Assembly (NCBI GenBank): GCA_014650475.1 | Contig: BMVA01000002.1 | Span: 558,001 to 622,000 of the forward strand | Reading direction: 5' to 3' | Length of the DNA: 64,000 bases | Origin: Streptomyces albogriseolus | GTDB lineage: Bacteria > Actinomycetota > Actinomycetes > Streptomycetales > Streptomycetaceae | In this document: positions 52,106 to 60,305 of the stretch, piece by piece | Position numbering within the stretch: position 1 is the first letter of the stretch | How the letters are laid out: each line of letters starts with the position of its first letter | The notes under the pieces: generated by a model | What the model was told of the DNA's origin: nothing | What the model saw: the letters and a program-made list of their open reading frames with translations, nothing else | Databases searched by the model: none | Position numbers and translations under genes: made by a program

Positions 52106-52354
52106 ATGGCGGACACGACGCGCATCACGGTGACCCTCCCGACGGAGCAGGTCGCCGAACTGAAGAAGCTCACCGACAACGTCTCCGGCTATGTCGCCGA
52201 AGCCGTGGCGCGCCAGCTGCGTCATCAGCTGCTCGGGGCTGATCTTCTGCGTCATCAGGAGGAGCACGGCGCCTTCACCGAGGAGGAACTGGCGGAGGCC
52301 CGCTCCCGGATCTTCGGCGACACCGAGGCCGGCGGTTCGGCGAGCGCGGCGTGA
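52106..52354 (+). CDS. CopG-like antitoxin of a type II toxin-antitoxin pair (82 aa)
   Basis: The short N-terminal part TTRITVTLPTEQVAELKKLTDNVSGYVAEAV is a ribbon-helix-helix-like fold, followed by a charged toxin-binding tail (FTEEELAEARSRIF). The ATG at 52106 is chosen because relatives start MADTTRI; an earlier ATG at 52094 is possible. The stop overlaps the toxin GTG by 4 bp. A TATGCT hexamer just before the start may belong to its promoter. Confidence 0.82.
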   Translation: MADTTRITVTLPTEQVAELKKLTDNVSGYVAEAVARQLRHQLLGADLLRHQEEHGAFTEEELAEARSRIFGDTEAGGSASAA

Positions 52355-52752
52355 GCGGGCACGTCGAGACGGTCGTCCTGGACGCCGAGGGCCTCTCCGC
52401 CTGGATCGCGCAGGACCGCAAGATCGCCGCGATGTTCCAGGTGTTTCACTCGGCGGGAGCCGACTTCGTCGTAGGAGCCAACACCATCGTCGAGGTGAGT
52501 CACGCGCGGGTGAACACCGCCCGGATGCGGTGGGTACTGTCCCGCGTCAGGGTCGAGCCGGTGACCGAGCAGGCGGCGAGAGCGGCTGCGGAGCTGCTCA
52601 AGGCCACCGGCCTGCACGGGCACACGTACGCGATCGACGCCACGGTGGCGGAGATGGCGCTGCGTCAGCCGGGCCCGGTGGTCATGCTGACGTCCGACAT
52701 CGATGACATGGCGCGACTGTGCGGCGACCGCGTCCGGCTCGTCGGCGTCTGA
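52351..52752 (+). CDS. PIN-domain (VapC-like) toxin (133 aa)
   Basis: The acidic PIN residues are in place: D11 (VVLDAEG), E48 (NTIVEVS), D96 (AIDATVAE) and D116 (TSDIDD). VapC-type toxins are magnesium-dependent RNases that cut tRNA or rRNA. The length is typical. The GTG start overlaps the antitoxin stop, giving coupled translation with antitoxin first. The pair lies between a SanA-like gene and nasA and has base composition like the rest of the window, so recent transfer is not evident. Confidence 0.85.
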   Translation: MSGHVETVVLDAEGLSAWIAQDRKIAAMFQVFHSAGADFVVGANTIVEVSHARVNTARMRWVLSRVRVEPVTEQAARAAAELLKATGLHGHTYAIDATVAEMALRQPGPVVMLTSDIDDMARLCGDRVRLVGV

Positions 52753-52814
52753 GCGGGGCACGTCGGCCCCTCACCACGCCCCCCGTCCGCCCGAGAGGGC
52801 ACCGTGTCCCGGGT

Positions 52815-52852
52815 GTAACAGCGTTCGGCCTGGTGCGTAACACCGGGACCGC
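52815..52852 (+). promoter_or_regulatory. GlnR-box-like site upstream of nasA
   Basis: Two GTAAC a-sites (52815-52819 and 52837-52841) are exactly 22 bp apart, the spacing of the Streptomyces GlnR box gTnAc-n6-GaAAc-n6-GtnAC-n6-GAAAc. The intervening b-sites (CGGCC and ACCGC) are poor. The element ends 12 bp before the nasA ATG. Confidence 0.6.
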
Positions 52853-52864
52853 AGCCTGGGCCGT

Positions 52865-54976
52865 ATGCGAGAAACCGTGACGTCCACGCACTGCCCCTAC
52901 TGCGCGCTGCAGTGCGGCATGAACCTGACGCCGGCCGACGGCGGGCGGACCGTCGAGGTGAGCGAGCGCGCGGACTTCCCGGTGAACCGGGGGGCGCTGT
53001 GCGGGAAGGGGCGGACCGCGCCGGCCGTGCTGTCCTCGGCCGTGCGGCTGACCTCGCCGCTGGTGCGGTCGGCGGCGGGCACGCTGGAGCCGGCCTCCTG
53101 GGAGGAGGCGCTGGACCGGGTCGCCGAAGGGATCGGCGGCGCTCGCGCGGACCACGGCGCGGACGCGGTCGGGGTGTTCGGCGGGGGCGGGCTCACCAAC
53201 GAGAAGGCGTACGCGCTGGGGAAGTTCGCGCGGGTGGTGCTGGGCACCTCGCAGATCGACTACAACGGGCGGTTCTGCATGTCGTCGGCCGCCGCCGCGG
53301 GAGGCAGGGCGTTCGGGCTCGACCGGGGGCTGCCGTTCCCGCTGGAGGACATCCCGAGGACCGGCTGCGTGATCCTCGTCGGCTCCAACCCCGCCGAGAC
53401 CATGCCTCCGGCGCTGCGCTACTTCACCGAGCTGAAGGAGAACGGCGGCACCCTGATCGTCGTCGACCCGCGCCGCACGCGCACCGCCGAGCAGGCCGAC
53501 CTGCACCTGGCGCCGCGCCCCGGCACCGACCTGGCGCTGGCCCTGGGCCTGCTGCACCTGGCCGTCGCCGAGGGGCGCACCGACGAGGAGTACATCCGGG
53601 AGCGCACGGTGGGCTGGGAGGACACCCGGGCCGCGGCGATGGCGCACTGGCCGGAGTACGTGGAGCGCGTCACCGGCGTCTCCGTGCCGCAGCTCCGCGA
53701 GGCCGTGCGGCTGTTCTGCGAGCCCGAGTCGGCGATGGTGCTCACCGCGCGCGGCCCGGAGCAGCAGGCCAAGGGCACCGACACGGTGAGCGCCTGGATC
53801 AACCTGGCCCTGGCGACCGGCAGGCCCGGCCGCCCGCTGTCCGGGTACGGCTGTCTGACCGGGCAGGGCAACGGGCAGGGCGGGCGCGAACACGGCCAGA
53901 AGGCCGACCAGCTGCCCGGCTACCGCAAGCTGACCGACCCGGCGGCGCGGGCGCACGTGGCGGAGGTGTGGGGCGTCGACCCGGACAGCCTGCCGGGTCC
54001 TGGCCGCAGCGCCTACGAGCTGCTGGACGCGCTGGGCTCGGACGTCCGCGCGCTGCTGCTGATGGGGTCCAACCCGGTGGTGTCGGCGCCGCGCGCCGCG
54101 CACGTGGAGGAGCGGATCCGCTCGCTGGACTTCCTCGCGGTGTGCGACGTGGTGCTGTCGGAGACGGCCGGGCTCGCCGACGTCGTGCTGCCGGTGACGC
54201 AGTGGGCGGAGGAGACGGGCACCACCACCAGCCTGGAGGGCAGGGTGCTGCTGCGCCGCCGGGCGATCAGCCCGCCGCCGGGTGTGCGCAGCGACCTGGA
54301 GGTGCTGCACGAGCTCGCGGCCCGGCTGGGCGGCGAGGGCAGCCCGGAGAAGCGCTTCCCGACGGACCCCGAGGAAGTCTTCGAGGAGCTGCGGCGGGCG
54401 AGCGCGGGCGGCCCGGCGGACTACTCGGGGATCACCTACCGGCGGCTGGCCGAGGAGAACGGGGTGTTCTGGCCCTGCCCGGCGCCCGGAAAGCCTTCGG
54501 ACGAGACCGTCCACCCCGGCACCCCCCGTCTCTTCCTCGACCGGTTCGCCACCGAGGACGGCCGGGCCCGGTTCGTGCCGGTGTCGCACCGGGCGGTCGC
54601 GGAGGAACCCGACGAGGAGTACCCGGTGCTGCTCACCACCGGGCGGGTCGTGGCGCAGTACCAGTCCGGCGCCCAGACGCGGCGCGTCGACGAGCTGAAC
54701 GCCGCCGCGCCCGGCCCGTTCGTGGAACTGCACCCGCGGCTCGCGCAGCGGATCGGCGCCGTCGAGGGCGGCCCGGTGGCCGTGGTGTCGCGGCGCGGCC
54801 GGGCGGTGGCCCCGGCCCGGATCACCACGTCGATCCGCCCGGACACGGTGTTCATGCCGTTCCACTGGGCCGGTGAGGGCCGGGCCAACACGCTCACCAA
54901 CCCCGCCCTCGACCCGACGTCCCGGATGCCGGAGTTCAAGGCGTGCGCGGTACGGCTGGAGGCGGTACGCCCGTGA
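52865..54976 (+). CDS. nasA: Assimilatory nitrate reductase, molybdopterin oxidoreductase (703 aa)
   Basis: The N-terminus binds a 4Fe-4S cluster (C10, C13, C17 and C46 in HCPYCALQCGMN and GALCGKGR). MGD-binding motifs follow, such as GGGGLTNEKAYALGKFAR, QIDYNGRFCMSSA, LVGSNPAETMPP and GQGNGQGGREHGQKADQLPGY, and the C-terminal molydopterin dinucleotide-binding domain (LTTGRVVAQYQSGAQTRR). It reduces nitrate to nitrite in the cytoplasm. Cys53-type ligation of molybdenum is replaced by C in RFCMSS, as in NasA/NarB. The GlnR-like site lies directly upstream and no Shine-Dalgarno site precedes the ATG, so the mRNA may be leaderless. No NADH-reductase subunit is adjacent. Confidence 0.92.
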   Translation: MRETVTSTHCPYCALQCGMNLTPADGGRTVEVSERADFPVNRGALCGKGRTAPAVLSSAVRLTSPLVRSAAGTLEPASWEEALDRVAEGIGGARADHGADAVGVFGGGGLTNEKAYALGKFARVVLGTSQIDYNGRFCMSSAAAAGGRAFGLDRGLPFPLEDIPRTGCVILVGSNPAETMPPALRYFTELKENGGTLIVVDPRRTRTAEQADLHLAPRPGTDLALALGLLHLAVAEGRTDEEYIRERTVGWEDTRAAAMAHWPEYVERVTGVSVPQLREAVRLFCEPESAMVLTARGPEQQAKGTDTVSAWINLALATGRPGRPLSGYGCLTGQGNGQGGREHGQKADQLPGYRKLTDPAARAHVAEVWGVDPDSLPGPGRSAYELLDALGSDVRALLLMGSNPVVSAPRAAHVEERIRSLDFLAVCDVVLSETAGLADVVLPVTQWAEETGTTTSLEGRVLLRRRAISPPPGVRSDLEVLHELAARLGGEGSPEKRFPTDPEEVFEELRRASAGGPADYSGITYRRLAEENGVFWPCPAPGKPSDETVHPGTPRLFLDRFATEDGRARFVPVSHRAVAEEPDEEYPVLLTTGRVVAQYQSGAQTRRVDELNAAAPGPFVELHPRLAQRIGAVEGGPVAVVSRRGRAVAPARITTSIRPDTVFMPFHWAGEGRANTLTNPALDPTSRMPEFKACAVRLEAVRP

Positions 54977-55004
54977 GCGCACCGCCTCCGGGACAGGGGG
55001 CGGG

Positions 55005-56651
55005 TCAGCCCACGCCCACCGCGCTCCAGGCGGCCGCGACCGCCTGGTGCTCGGTGCCGCCCTCGCCGTAGAGGTCCGCCGCCGCTTCCAGGGTGGCGGT
55101 GCGGGCGCCGGCGTAGTCGGTCGACGAGGTCATGTGGACCGTCAGGGCGCGGTACCAGATCTTGCCGAGCTCGGCGCGGCCGATGCCGGTGACCGTGGAG
55201 CCGTCGCAGGTCGGGGAGTTGTGGGCGACGCCGCCCAGGGTCTTGGCGCCGCTGCCCTCGGCGAGCAGGTAGGCGAAGTGGTTGGCGACGCCGGAGGAGT
55301 AGTGGACGTCGAGGTCCTTGACCGACGCGTCCCAGCAGTCCGCCGACGTGCCGTCCTTGGACGGGCGGTCCATGAAGCGCAGGGCGTCCTTCCCGAAGCC
55401 GTCGCGGACGACCTCCTCGCCGATCAGCCAGTCGCCCGGGTCCTGCGCGTTGGCCGCGTGGAACTCCACCAGCGTGCCGAAGATGTCCGAGGTGGCCTCG
55501 TTCAGGCCGCCGGACTCGCCCGAGTAGGTCAGCCCGGCCGTCTTCGAGGTCACGCCGTGGGTCATCTCGTGCCCGGCGACGTCCAGGGAGACCAGCGGGC
55601 CCATCAGGGTGCCGTCGCCGTCGCCGTAGGTCATGCAGAAGCAGCGGTCGTCCCAGAAGGCGTTGTTGTAGGCGTTGCCGTAGTGGACGCGGTTGTAGGA
55701 GCCCTTGCCGTCGCCGGCGATGCCCCGGCGGCCGTGCGTGTCCTCGTAGTAGTCCCAGGTGACGTCGGTGCCGTACTGGGCGTCCACGGCGGCCGTGGCG
55801 CGGTCGGCGGCGGTGCCGGTGCCCCAGTGGTTGTCGGCGTCGGTGACGACGGGGGCGGGGGCGCGGATGACACAGACGACGAGGACGCACAGGTCGGTGC
55901 GGTTGCCCGCGTCGCCGGTGTACGTGTCGCCGCGGGTGGGGTCCTTCAGCTCGTACCCGGACGCGGTCCGCGTGGTCTCCAGCGGGACCGTGCCGCCGTA
56001 GAGGGACCTGCCGTCGCCGGAGACGCTCTCCAGCCTGTCCCAGGCGTCGATGCGGGCGCCGGTGTGCGCGTCGGTGAGGACGGTGCGGGCGACCGGGTTG
56101 CCGGCGGAGTCCTGCGCGACGGCGTCGGTGCGCCAGGCGAGGCGGGGGGCGCCGTGCAGGGCGTCGACGACCAGCTCGGGCCGGGCGGTGAGCCGGTTCA
56201 GGGTCTCGCCGAGGTGCGCGGCGCGCAGCAGGTTCGCGGCGAGGCCGGCGGCGCGGGGCGCGGCAAGGCGCGGGGAGACGGTGGGCAGGTCGATCGCGGC
56301 GCGGGTGGCGCGGGTGACGTCGCGGTAGGACCCGTCGGGGGCGAGGTGCAGCACGAAGTCGCCGCCCAGCACGGGGAGTCCGCGGTAGGTGCGGTCGTAG
56401 CGGACGTGGCGGCCGCCGTCCGCGTCGACGACGACGTCGCGGACCTTCGTCTCCTGGGCGGCGGTGATGCCGAGGGCGTCGGCGCGGTCGGCCAGGACGG
56501 AGGCGGCGGCGTCGATCGCGGCGGCGCGGGTGGGGCGGTCGGCCGCGCCGGCGGTGGTGGGGGTGAGGGCGGCGGCCAGCAGGGCGGCGCCGGTGACGGC
56601 GGCTCCCGCGGCGGCGAGGCGGGAACGTCGGGCATGCCGTATCGGGCTCAA
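55005..56651 (-). CDS. Secreted M4-family (thermolysin-like) metalloprotease (548 aa)
   Basis: A signal peptide (residues 1-36, TTAGAA) is followed by an FTP/PepSY propeptide, then the M4 catalytic domain with zinc motif HEMTH (361-365) and third ligand E385 in GGLNEATSD. The C-terminal domain has VHYSSGVANHFAYLL and ends SAVGVG. The propeptide, about residues 40-235, should be removed outside the cell. Two extra cysteine pairs occur near 255-260 and 337-339. The TTG at 56651 is chosen for GGAG 6 bp upstream and the signal peptide start. It degrades extracellular protein. Confidence 0.93.
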   Translation of the reverse strand: MSPIRHARRSRLAAAGAAVTGAALLAAALTPTTAGAADRPTRAAAIDAAASVLADRADALGITAAQETKVRDVVVDADGGRHVRYDRTYRGLPVLGGDFVLHLAPDGSYRDVTRATRAAIDLPTVSPRLAAPRAAGLAANLLRAAHLGETLNRLTARPELVVDALHGAPRLAWRTDAVAQDSAGNPVARTVLTDAHTGARIDAWDRLESVSGDGRSLYGGTVPLETTRTASGYELKDPTRGDTYTGDAGNRTDLCVLVVCVIRAPAPVVTDADNHWGTGTAADRATAAVDAQYGTDVTWDYYEDTHGRRGIAGDGKGSYNRVHYGNAYNNAFWDDRCFCMTYGDGDGTLMGPLVSLDVAGHEMTHGVTSKTAGLTYSGESGGLNEATSDIFGTLVEFHAANAQDPGDWLIGEEVVRDGFGKDALRFMDRPSKDGTSADCWDASVKDLDVHYSSGVANHFAYLLAEGSGAKTLGGVAHNSPTCDGSTVTGIGRAELGKIWYRALTVHMTSSTDYAGARTATLEAAADLYGEGGTEHQAVAAAWSAVGVG

Positions 56652-56849
56652 GCGGTCTCCTGGAACGGGCGCCCCGGCGCGGGTGGGGGGCGGGGCGGCG
56701 CGGGTGGTGCCCGCGATTCAAGTGGCGGCCCGACTGTCATGTCCATAGCGCGAATGTGGGGGTGTGTGAGGGGAGAGAATCGTTCCCGCAAGGCTCCGGT
56801 GGCACTTCCGTGCAGAGGGGCTCCGCCGACCGTCCGCGCAGGTGAGCGA

Positions 56850-57263
56850 GTGAACCTCCCCTTCTTCGTCTACGGCACCCTCCGCCCCGGCGAGACCAAC
56901 CACGACCGCTTCCTGCGCGGCCGCACGGCACACGAGGAGGCGGGCCTGCTGCGGGGCGCGGTGCTGTACGAGGGGCCCGGCTACCCGTACGCCGTCGAGG
57001 CTCCGGAGGGCGAGGTGCGCGGCGAGCTGGTGACCGCCCGGCCGCAGGCGTACGAGGAGTTGCTGGGGCTGCTTGACCGCCTGGAGGAGTACGTCCCGGG
57101 CGACCCGCGCAACCTGTACGACCGGGTGGAGCGTCCGGTGGTGCGGGAGGCCGACGGCACGACGGTCCGGGCGTGGGTGTACGTCGCCGCCCCGGCGGTC
57201 GCGGTCCGGCTGCGGGCGCGGGGGACGCGGGTGGAGGGCGGGGACTGGCGGGGGGCGGCGTGA
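56850..57263 (+). CDS. Gamma-glutamylcyclotransferase-like protein (137 aa)
   Basis: A GGCT-like beta-barrel: FFVYGTLRPGETNHD (5-19) is the substrate-binding loop and E79 in LLDRLEEYVPG is the likely catalytic base. Family members release 5-oxoproline from gamma-glutamyl compounds; the physiological substrate in Streptomyces is not known. The length is typical. The GTG at 56850 follows AGGTGAG at the right distance; longer in-frame extensions run antisense through the protease gene and are rejected. It is divergent from the protease gene. Confidence 0.88.
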   Translation: MNLPFFVYGTLRPGETNHDRFLRGRTAHEEAGLLRGAVLYEGPGYPYAVEAPEGEVRGELVTARPQAYEELLGLLDRLEEYVPGDPRNLYDRVERPVVREADGTTVRAWVYVAAPAVAVRLRARGTRVEGGDWRGAA

Positions 57264-57563
57264 GACGCCCCGCGTGTCCGCATCGGGGCGCGCCCTCGCC
57301 CGGTCAGCCCTTCGCCGCCCCGCCCGGCCCAATCCGCCCGCACGCCGCCCCGCCGCCCAGCGCCACGGCGTTGACCTGCTCAAACACACCGCGGACCGAG
57401 GGCGTCCCGGGCCGCTGACACCCGTTCAGCCGCCGCCCTGACGCCCTCTCAGGGAGCGGTGCGGGCGCGGGGGCATTTACCTCGGAGGGGCAGGGACGCG
57501 GTCGACGGCGGCACATGGGGGTGCCGCGGGCCGGGTCACCTCCGTGAGCTCGAGGGAGCATCG
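57264..57563 (+). other. 300-bp gap between the GGCT-like gene and the sortase partner
   Basis: It holds a weak terminator-like hairpin at 57266-57290 (CGCCCCG with CGGGGCG, 11-nt loop) just after the upstream stop. The remainder should contain the promoter for the secreted protein; a TTGACC at about 57371 lacks a clear -10 partner. GAGGGAG lies 5 bp before the next ATG. No other gene was found. Confidence 0.4.
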
Positions 57564-58109
57564 ATGCGACGTACCGCCCGGCTGCTGACCGGCACGACCG
57601 GCGCCGCACTCGCCGTGGCCGCCGCGGGGCTTCTCGCCTCCCCCGCGTACGCCGGGGAGGCCCCCGGCCCGTCGACCGCCGGTCTGCGGATGTACCCGTC
57701 GTCCGTCGCCCCGGGCGCGCAGGTCTCGGCGAACACCGCGGCCTGCGGCGAGGAGGGCACGGCGGCGGGCGACGCCTCCGCCGTCGGCGCGGGCCGGTTC
57801 ACGCTGGCGCCGAGCACGCACGAGGGGGAGGCGATCGGGCAGTTCCAGGTGCCGCCGAGCGCGCAGCCGGGGACGTACGAGGTCGTCGTCGCGTGCGCCG
57901 GGAGCGGGCGCCGGGTGACCGGGGACCTCGTGGTGACGCTGACGCCCGACGCGGAGCTGGTGGTTCCCCGAGGAAGCGTGAAGACGGGGGTCGGTGGCGC
58001 GCTGGGCTCCGACCCCGTACAGACCGCGGCAGGCGTGACGGCCCTCGCCGTCGCCGCCGCGGGCGGTACCTGGCTCCTGCATCGCCGGGCGAGAGGCGAC
58101 GGGATCTGA
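57564..58109 (+). CDS. Secreted protein with C-terminal membrane tail, likely sortase partner (181 aa)
   Basis: A signal peptide (residues 1-30, ASPAYAG) precedes an extracellular domain with two cysteines (TAACGEEGT and VVACAGSGR) that looks like a small beta-sandwich. The C-terminus has a charged linker (VVPRGSVKTGVGG), a hydrophobic segment (AAGVTALAVAAAGGTWLL) and a basic end (HRRARGDGI). This is a cell-wall sorting layout, but no LPxTG or LAxTG is present; SVKTG is the nearest match. A class F sortase gene lies 114 bp downstream. GAGGGAG precedes the ATG. Unknown function. Confidence 0.75.
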   Translation: MRRTARLLTGTTGAALAVAAAGLLASPAYAGEAPGPSTAGLRMYPSSVAPGAQVSANTAACGEEGTAAGDASAVGAGRFTLAPSTHEGEAIGQFQVPPSAQPGTYEVVVACAGSGRRVTGDLVVTLTPDAELVVPRGSVKTGVGGALGSDPVQTAAGVTALAVAAAGGTWLLHRRARGDGI

Positions 58110-58223
58110 CGGGCATCCTCCGCTGCCCGTCCCGCTGGTACCGCAAGTCCCCTCCCCCTCCGGGTCCGACGCCCCTCGCGGCCCGGAGGGGGGCACGGGG
58201 CCCGTTCGAGGTGAGGTCACCCC

Positions 58224-58871
58224 ATGCGCCGCAGGTTCCGCCGGACCGGGAGTCCGGGCAACGCAGCGATAGCCGCCGTCACGGTGTGCGCCCTGTGCGC
58301 GGGGGCCGTGCTGCTGCGGGACGGCGGGGGCGACGCCCCGCCGCAGCCGTCCGCCGCGCAGGCGCACTCCGGACTCGACGCGCACGGCCCGGCGCGGTCC
58401 GCGGTGCCCGCGCTGCCGCCGTCGCCGCCCGACCGGGTGCGCATCCCCGCGATCGGCGTGGACGCGCCGCTGACGGGCCTGGGGCTGACCCCGGCCGGCT
58501 CCCTGGACGTGCCGCCCGCCGACCGCCCGGACCTGGCCGGCTGGTACGAGGCCGGCGCCACCCCCGGCGAGCGGGGCACCGCGATCGTCGCGGGCCACGT
58601 CGACAACGCCGACGGACCGGCCGTGTTCTACTCCCTCGGCGCCCTGCGCAAGGGCAGCACGGTCGAGGTGGCCCGGCGGGACGGCACGGTCGCCGTGTTC
58701 ACCGTGGACGCCGTCGAGGCGTACGACGCCCGCGACTTCCCCGACGAGAAGGTCTACGGCGCGGCCGGCCGCCCGGAACTCCGCGTCATCACCTGCGGCG
58801 CCGGCTACTCCCCCACGACCGGCTACCGGGGCAACGTGGTCGTCTACGCCCATCTGACGGGGACGCGGTGA
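58224..58871 (+). CDS. Class F sortase (215 aa)
   Basis: A single N-terminal membrane segment (AAIAAVTVCALCAGAVLL) and Pro/Ala linker precede a sortase beta-barrel from about residue 70. The catalytic residues are H125 (VAGHVDNAD), C191 (VITCGAGYS) and R202 (GYRGN). Class F sortases of Actinobacteria attach surface proteins or act on unknown substrates. The cysteine is preceded by V-I-T rather than T-L-x-T. The secreted protein encoded directly upstream is the obvious candidate substrate. The start is an ATG after GAGGTGAG. Confidence 0.9.
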   Translation: MRRRFRRTGSPGNAAIAAVTVCALCAGAVLLRDGGGDAPPQPSAAQAHSGLDAHGPARSAVPALPPSPPDRVRIPAIGVDAPLTGLGLTPAGSLDVPPADRPDLAGWYEAGATPGERGTAIVAGHVDNADGPAVFYSLGALRKGSTVEVARRDGTVAVFTVDAVEAYDARDFPDEKVYGAAGRPELRVITCGAGYSPTTGYRGNVVVYAHLTGTR

Positions 58872-58878
58872 CCTTCCC

Positions 58879-59262
58879 TCAGCCCGACGCCCCGTCCGGG
58901 CAGGACTCCGTGCCGGGGACCACCAGGAGGACCACCGGGTACGACGTGATCTGCCGGTTCGCCCCCGGCGTGCTGCCGCAGACGCGCCACGCCTGCGGGT
59001 CCACCACCTCGCGGTCCTTCCCGGTGGCGTCCTCGAAGCGGACCTGCGTGCCGTCCATCTGCTCCTGCGCCCGGAGCGCGTTGCCGCCGGTGACGTCCGG
59101 CATCACCGCGGTGACCGGCCGGGCGGCGGTGTCCGTGGCGGACGCGGGAGGCAGCGCCCTCGCGTCGGGCTCGGGGTGCGTGCCGCAGGCGGTGGCGGCC
59201 GCGCAGACGACGGCGGCGGCGAGAACAGCTTTCAGCGGTGCGGTGACCGTGGGTCCGGTGAT
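58879..59262 (-). CDS. Putative lipoprotein without a canonical start codon (about 118-128 aa)
   Basis: The frame encodes a lipoprotein-like start (LKAVLAAAVVCAAATACG, lipobox cysteine after ATA) and then a soluble domain with VTAVMPDVTGGNALRAQEQ and VLLVVPGTESCPDGASG. Upstream there is no ATG, GTG or TTG before a stop. A GGGAGAGG site lies 7 bp before an ATC codon at 59260-59262; a CTG at 59235 is another possibility, and the first standard start (GTG at 59106) would remove the export signal. Function unknown. It is convergent with the sortase gene, 7 bp away. Confidence 0.6.
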   Translation of the reverse strand: MTGPTVTAPLKAVLAAAVVCAAATACGTHPEPDARALPPASATDTAARPVTAVMPDVTGGNALRAQEQMDGTQVRFEDATGKDREVVDPQAWRVCGSTPGANRQITSYPVVLLVVPGTESCPDGASG

Positions 59263-59329
59263 GGCCGTGCCTCTCCCGAGGTGATCATGTCCGGCTCAGT
59301 ATCCCCACGGCGCGCCCCCGCGCACAGGC

Positions 59330-60112
59330 CTACGCCAGCCACTGTTCGTACGCCATGTTCGCCACCAGTGCGAACACCACCGTCAGCAGGACCACGCGGA
59401 CGAAGCCGCTGCCGCGCTTCAGGGCGGTGCGGGCGCCCAGCGTGCCGCCCGCGAGGTTGAAGACCGCCATCAGGGCCGCCAGTTGCCACAGCACCGCGCC
59501 CTGCCAGGCGAAGGTGGCCAGGGCGCCCGCGTTGGTGCAGCAGTTGACGATCTTCGCGGTGGCCGAGGCGGTGACCAGGTCAAGGTGGAGCAGGGCGGTG
59601 AGCGCCAGGACGAGGAACGTGCCGGTGCCGGGGCCGATCAGGCCGTCGTAGAAGCCGATGCCGAGACCGGCCAGGCCGATCGCGGCGAGGATCTGCCGCC
59701 GGGTCGCCGGGCCCGGCGCGGGCGCGGTGCCGAAGGCGGGCCGCAGGATGACGAAGGCGGCCACCGCGAGCAGCACCACCATGATCACCGGCTTGAGCAC
59801 CTCCGTGCTCATCCCGGCCGCGAGGAACGCCCCGCCGGACGACCCGGCGAGGGCGGCCAGCCCAATCCGCACCGCCGTCCGCACGTCCACCGGCGCCTTG
59901 CGCGCGTACGTCACCGCCGCGCCCGTGGTGCCTACGATCGCGACCGCCTTGTTGGTGCCCAGCGCGTGCGCGGCCGGGGTGCCGGCGGGCAGGCCGAGCA
60001 GCAGGGCGGGCAGGAGCAGCAGCCCGCCGCCGCCCACCACGGCGTCGATCCAGCCGGCGGCGAGCGCGGCCAGGCAGAGCAGGACGACCGTGGTCAGCGA
60101 TATGTCGGGCAT
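59330..60112 (-). CDS. TauE/SafE-family membrane permease (260 aa)
   Basis: Seven to eight transmembrane helices in two repeats. Family landmarks are LAALAAGWIDAVVGGGGLLLLP, GTNKAVAIVGTTGAAVTYARK (first half) and GFYDGLIGPGTGTFLVLAL, ATAKIVNCCTNAGAL (second half). Members export or import sulfite, sulfonates or related organic anions. The ATG at 60112 gives the usual start. It is divergent from the nirB operon; a role in sulfur or nitrogen oxyanion traffic is possible but unproven. Confidence 0.88.
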   Translation of the reverse strand: MPDISLTTVVLLCLAALAAGWIDAVVGGGGLLLLPALLLGLPAGTPAAHALGTNKAVAIVGTTGAAVTYARKAPVDVRTAVRIGLAALAGSSGGAFLAAGMSTEVLKPVIMVVLLAVAAFVILRPAFGTAPAPGPATRRQILAAIGLAGLGIGFYDGLIGPGTGTFLVLALTALLHLDLVTASATAKIVNCCTNAGALATFAWQGAVLWQLAALMAVFNLAGGTLGARTALKRGSGFVRVVLLTVVFALVANMAYEQWLA

Positions 60113-60245
60113 GGCCGCGAGCCTATGGAGACGGTAGATGGTGCGTCCATCAAGATGAGCGTTTGTTGAGGTTGGCCTCCTCACACCCGCCCCACGACCG
60201 CCTCGGGAAGCCTCACACCCCGTGCCCCCGGCCGCTGAGGGCAGC

Positions 60246-60283
60246 GTTCCGCGCGGGAAACAGAAGGGATGCCACCGGGAAAC
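60246..60283 (+). promoter_or_regulatory. GlnR-box-like site upstream of the nirB operon
   Basis: Two perfect GAAAC b-sites (60257-60261 and 60279-60283) are 22 bp apart. The expected a-site positions hold GTTCC (60246-60250) and GATGC (60268-60272), giving a weaker match. The element ends 22 bp before the ATG of the flavoprotein gene at 60306. Confidence 0.65.
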
Positions 60284-60305
60284 ACCCGCCCCGCAGGCTC
60301 GGGAC

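Noticed and set aside
52094-52752. A recently acquired genomic island around the toxin-antitoxin pair
   Set aside because: Base composition and codon bias match the neighbours, and no integrase, direct repeats or tRNA attachment site is next to it.
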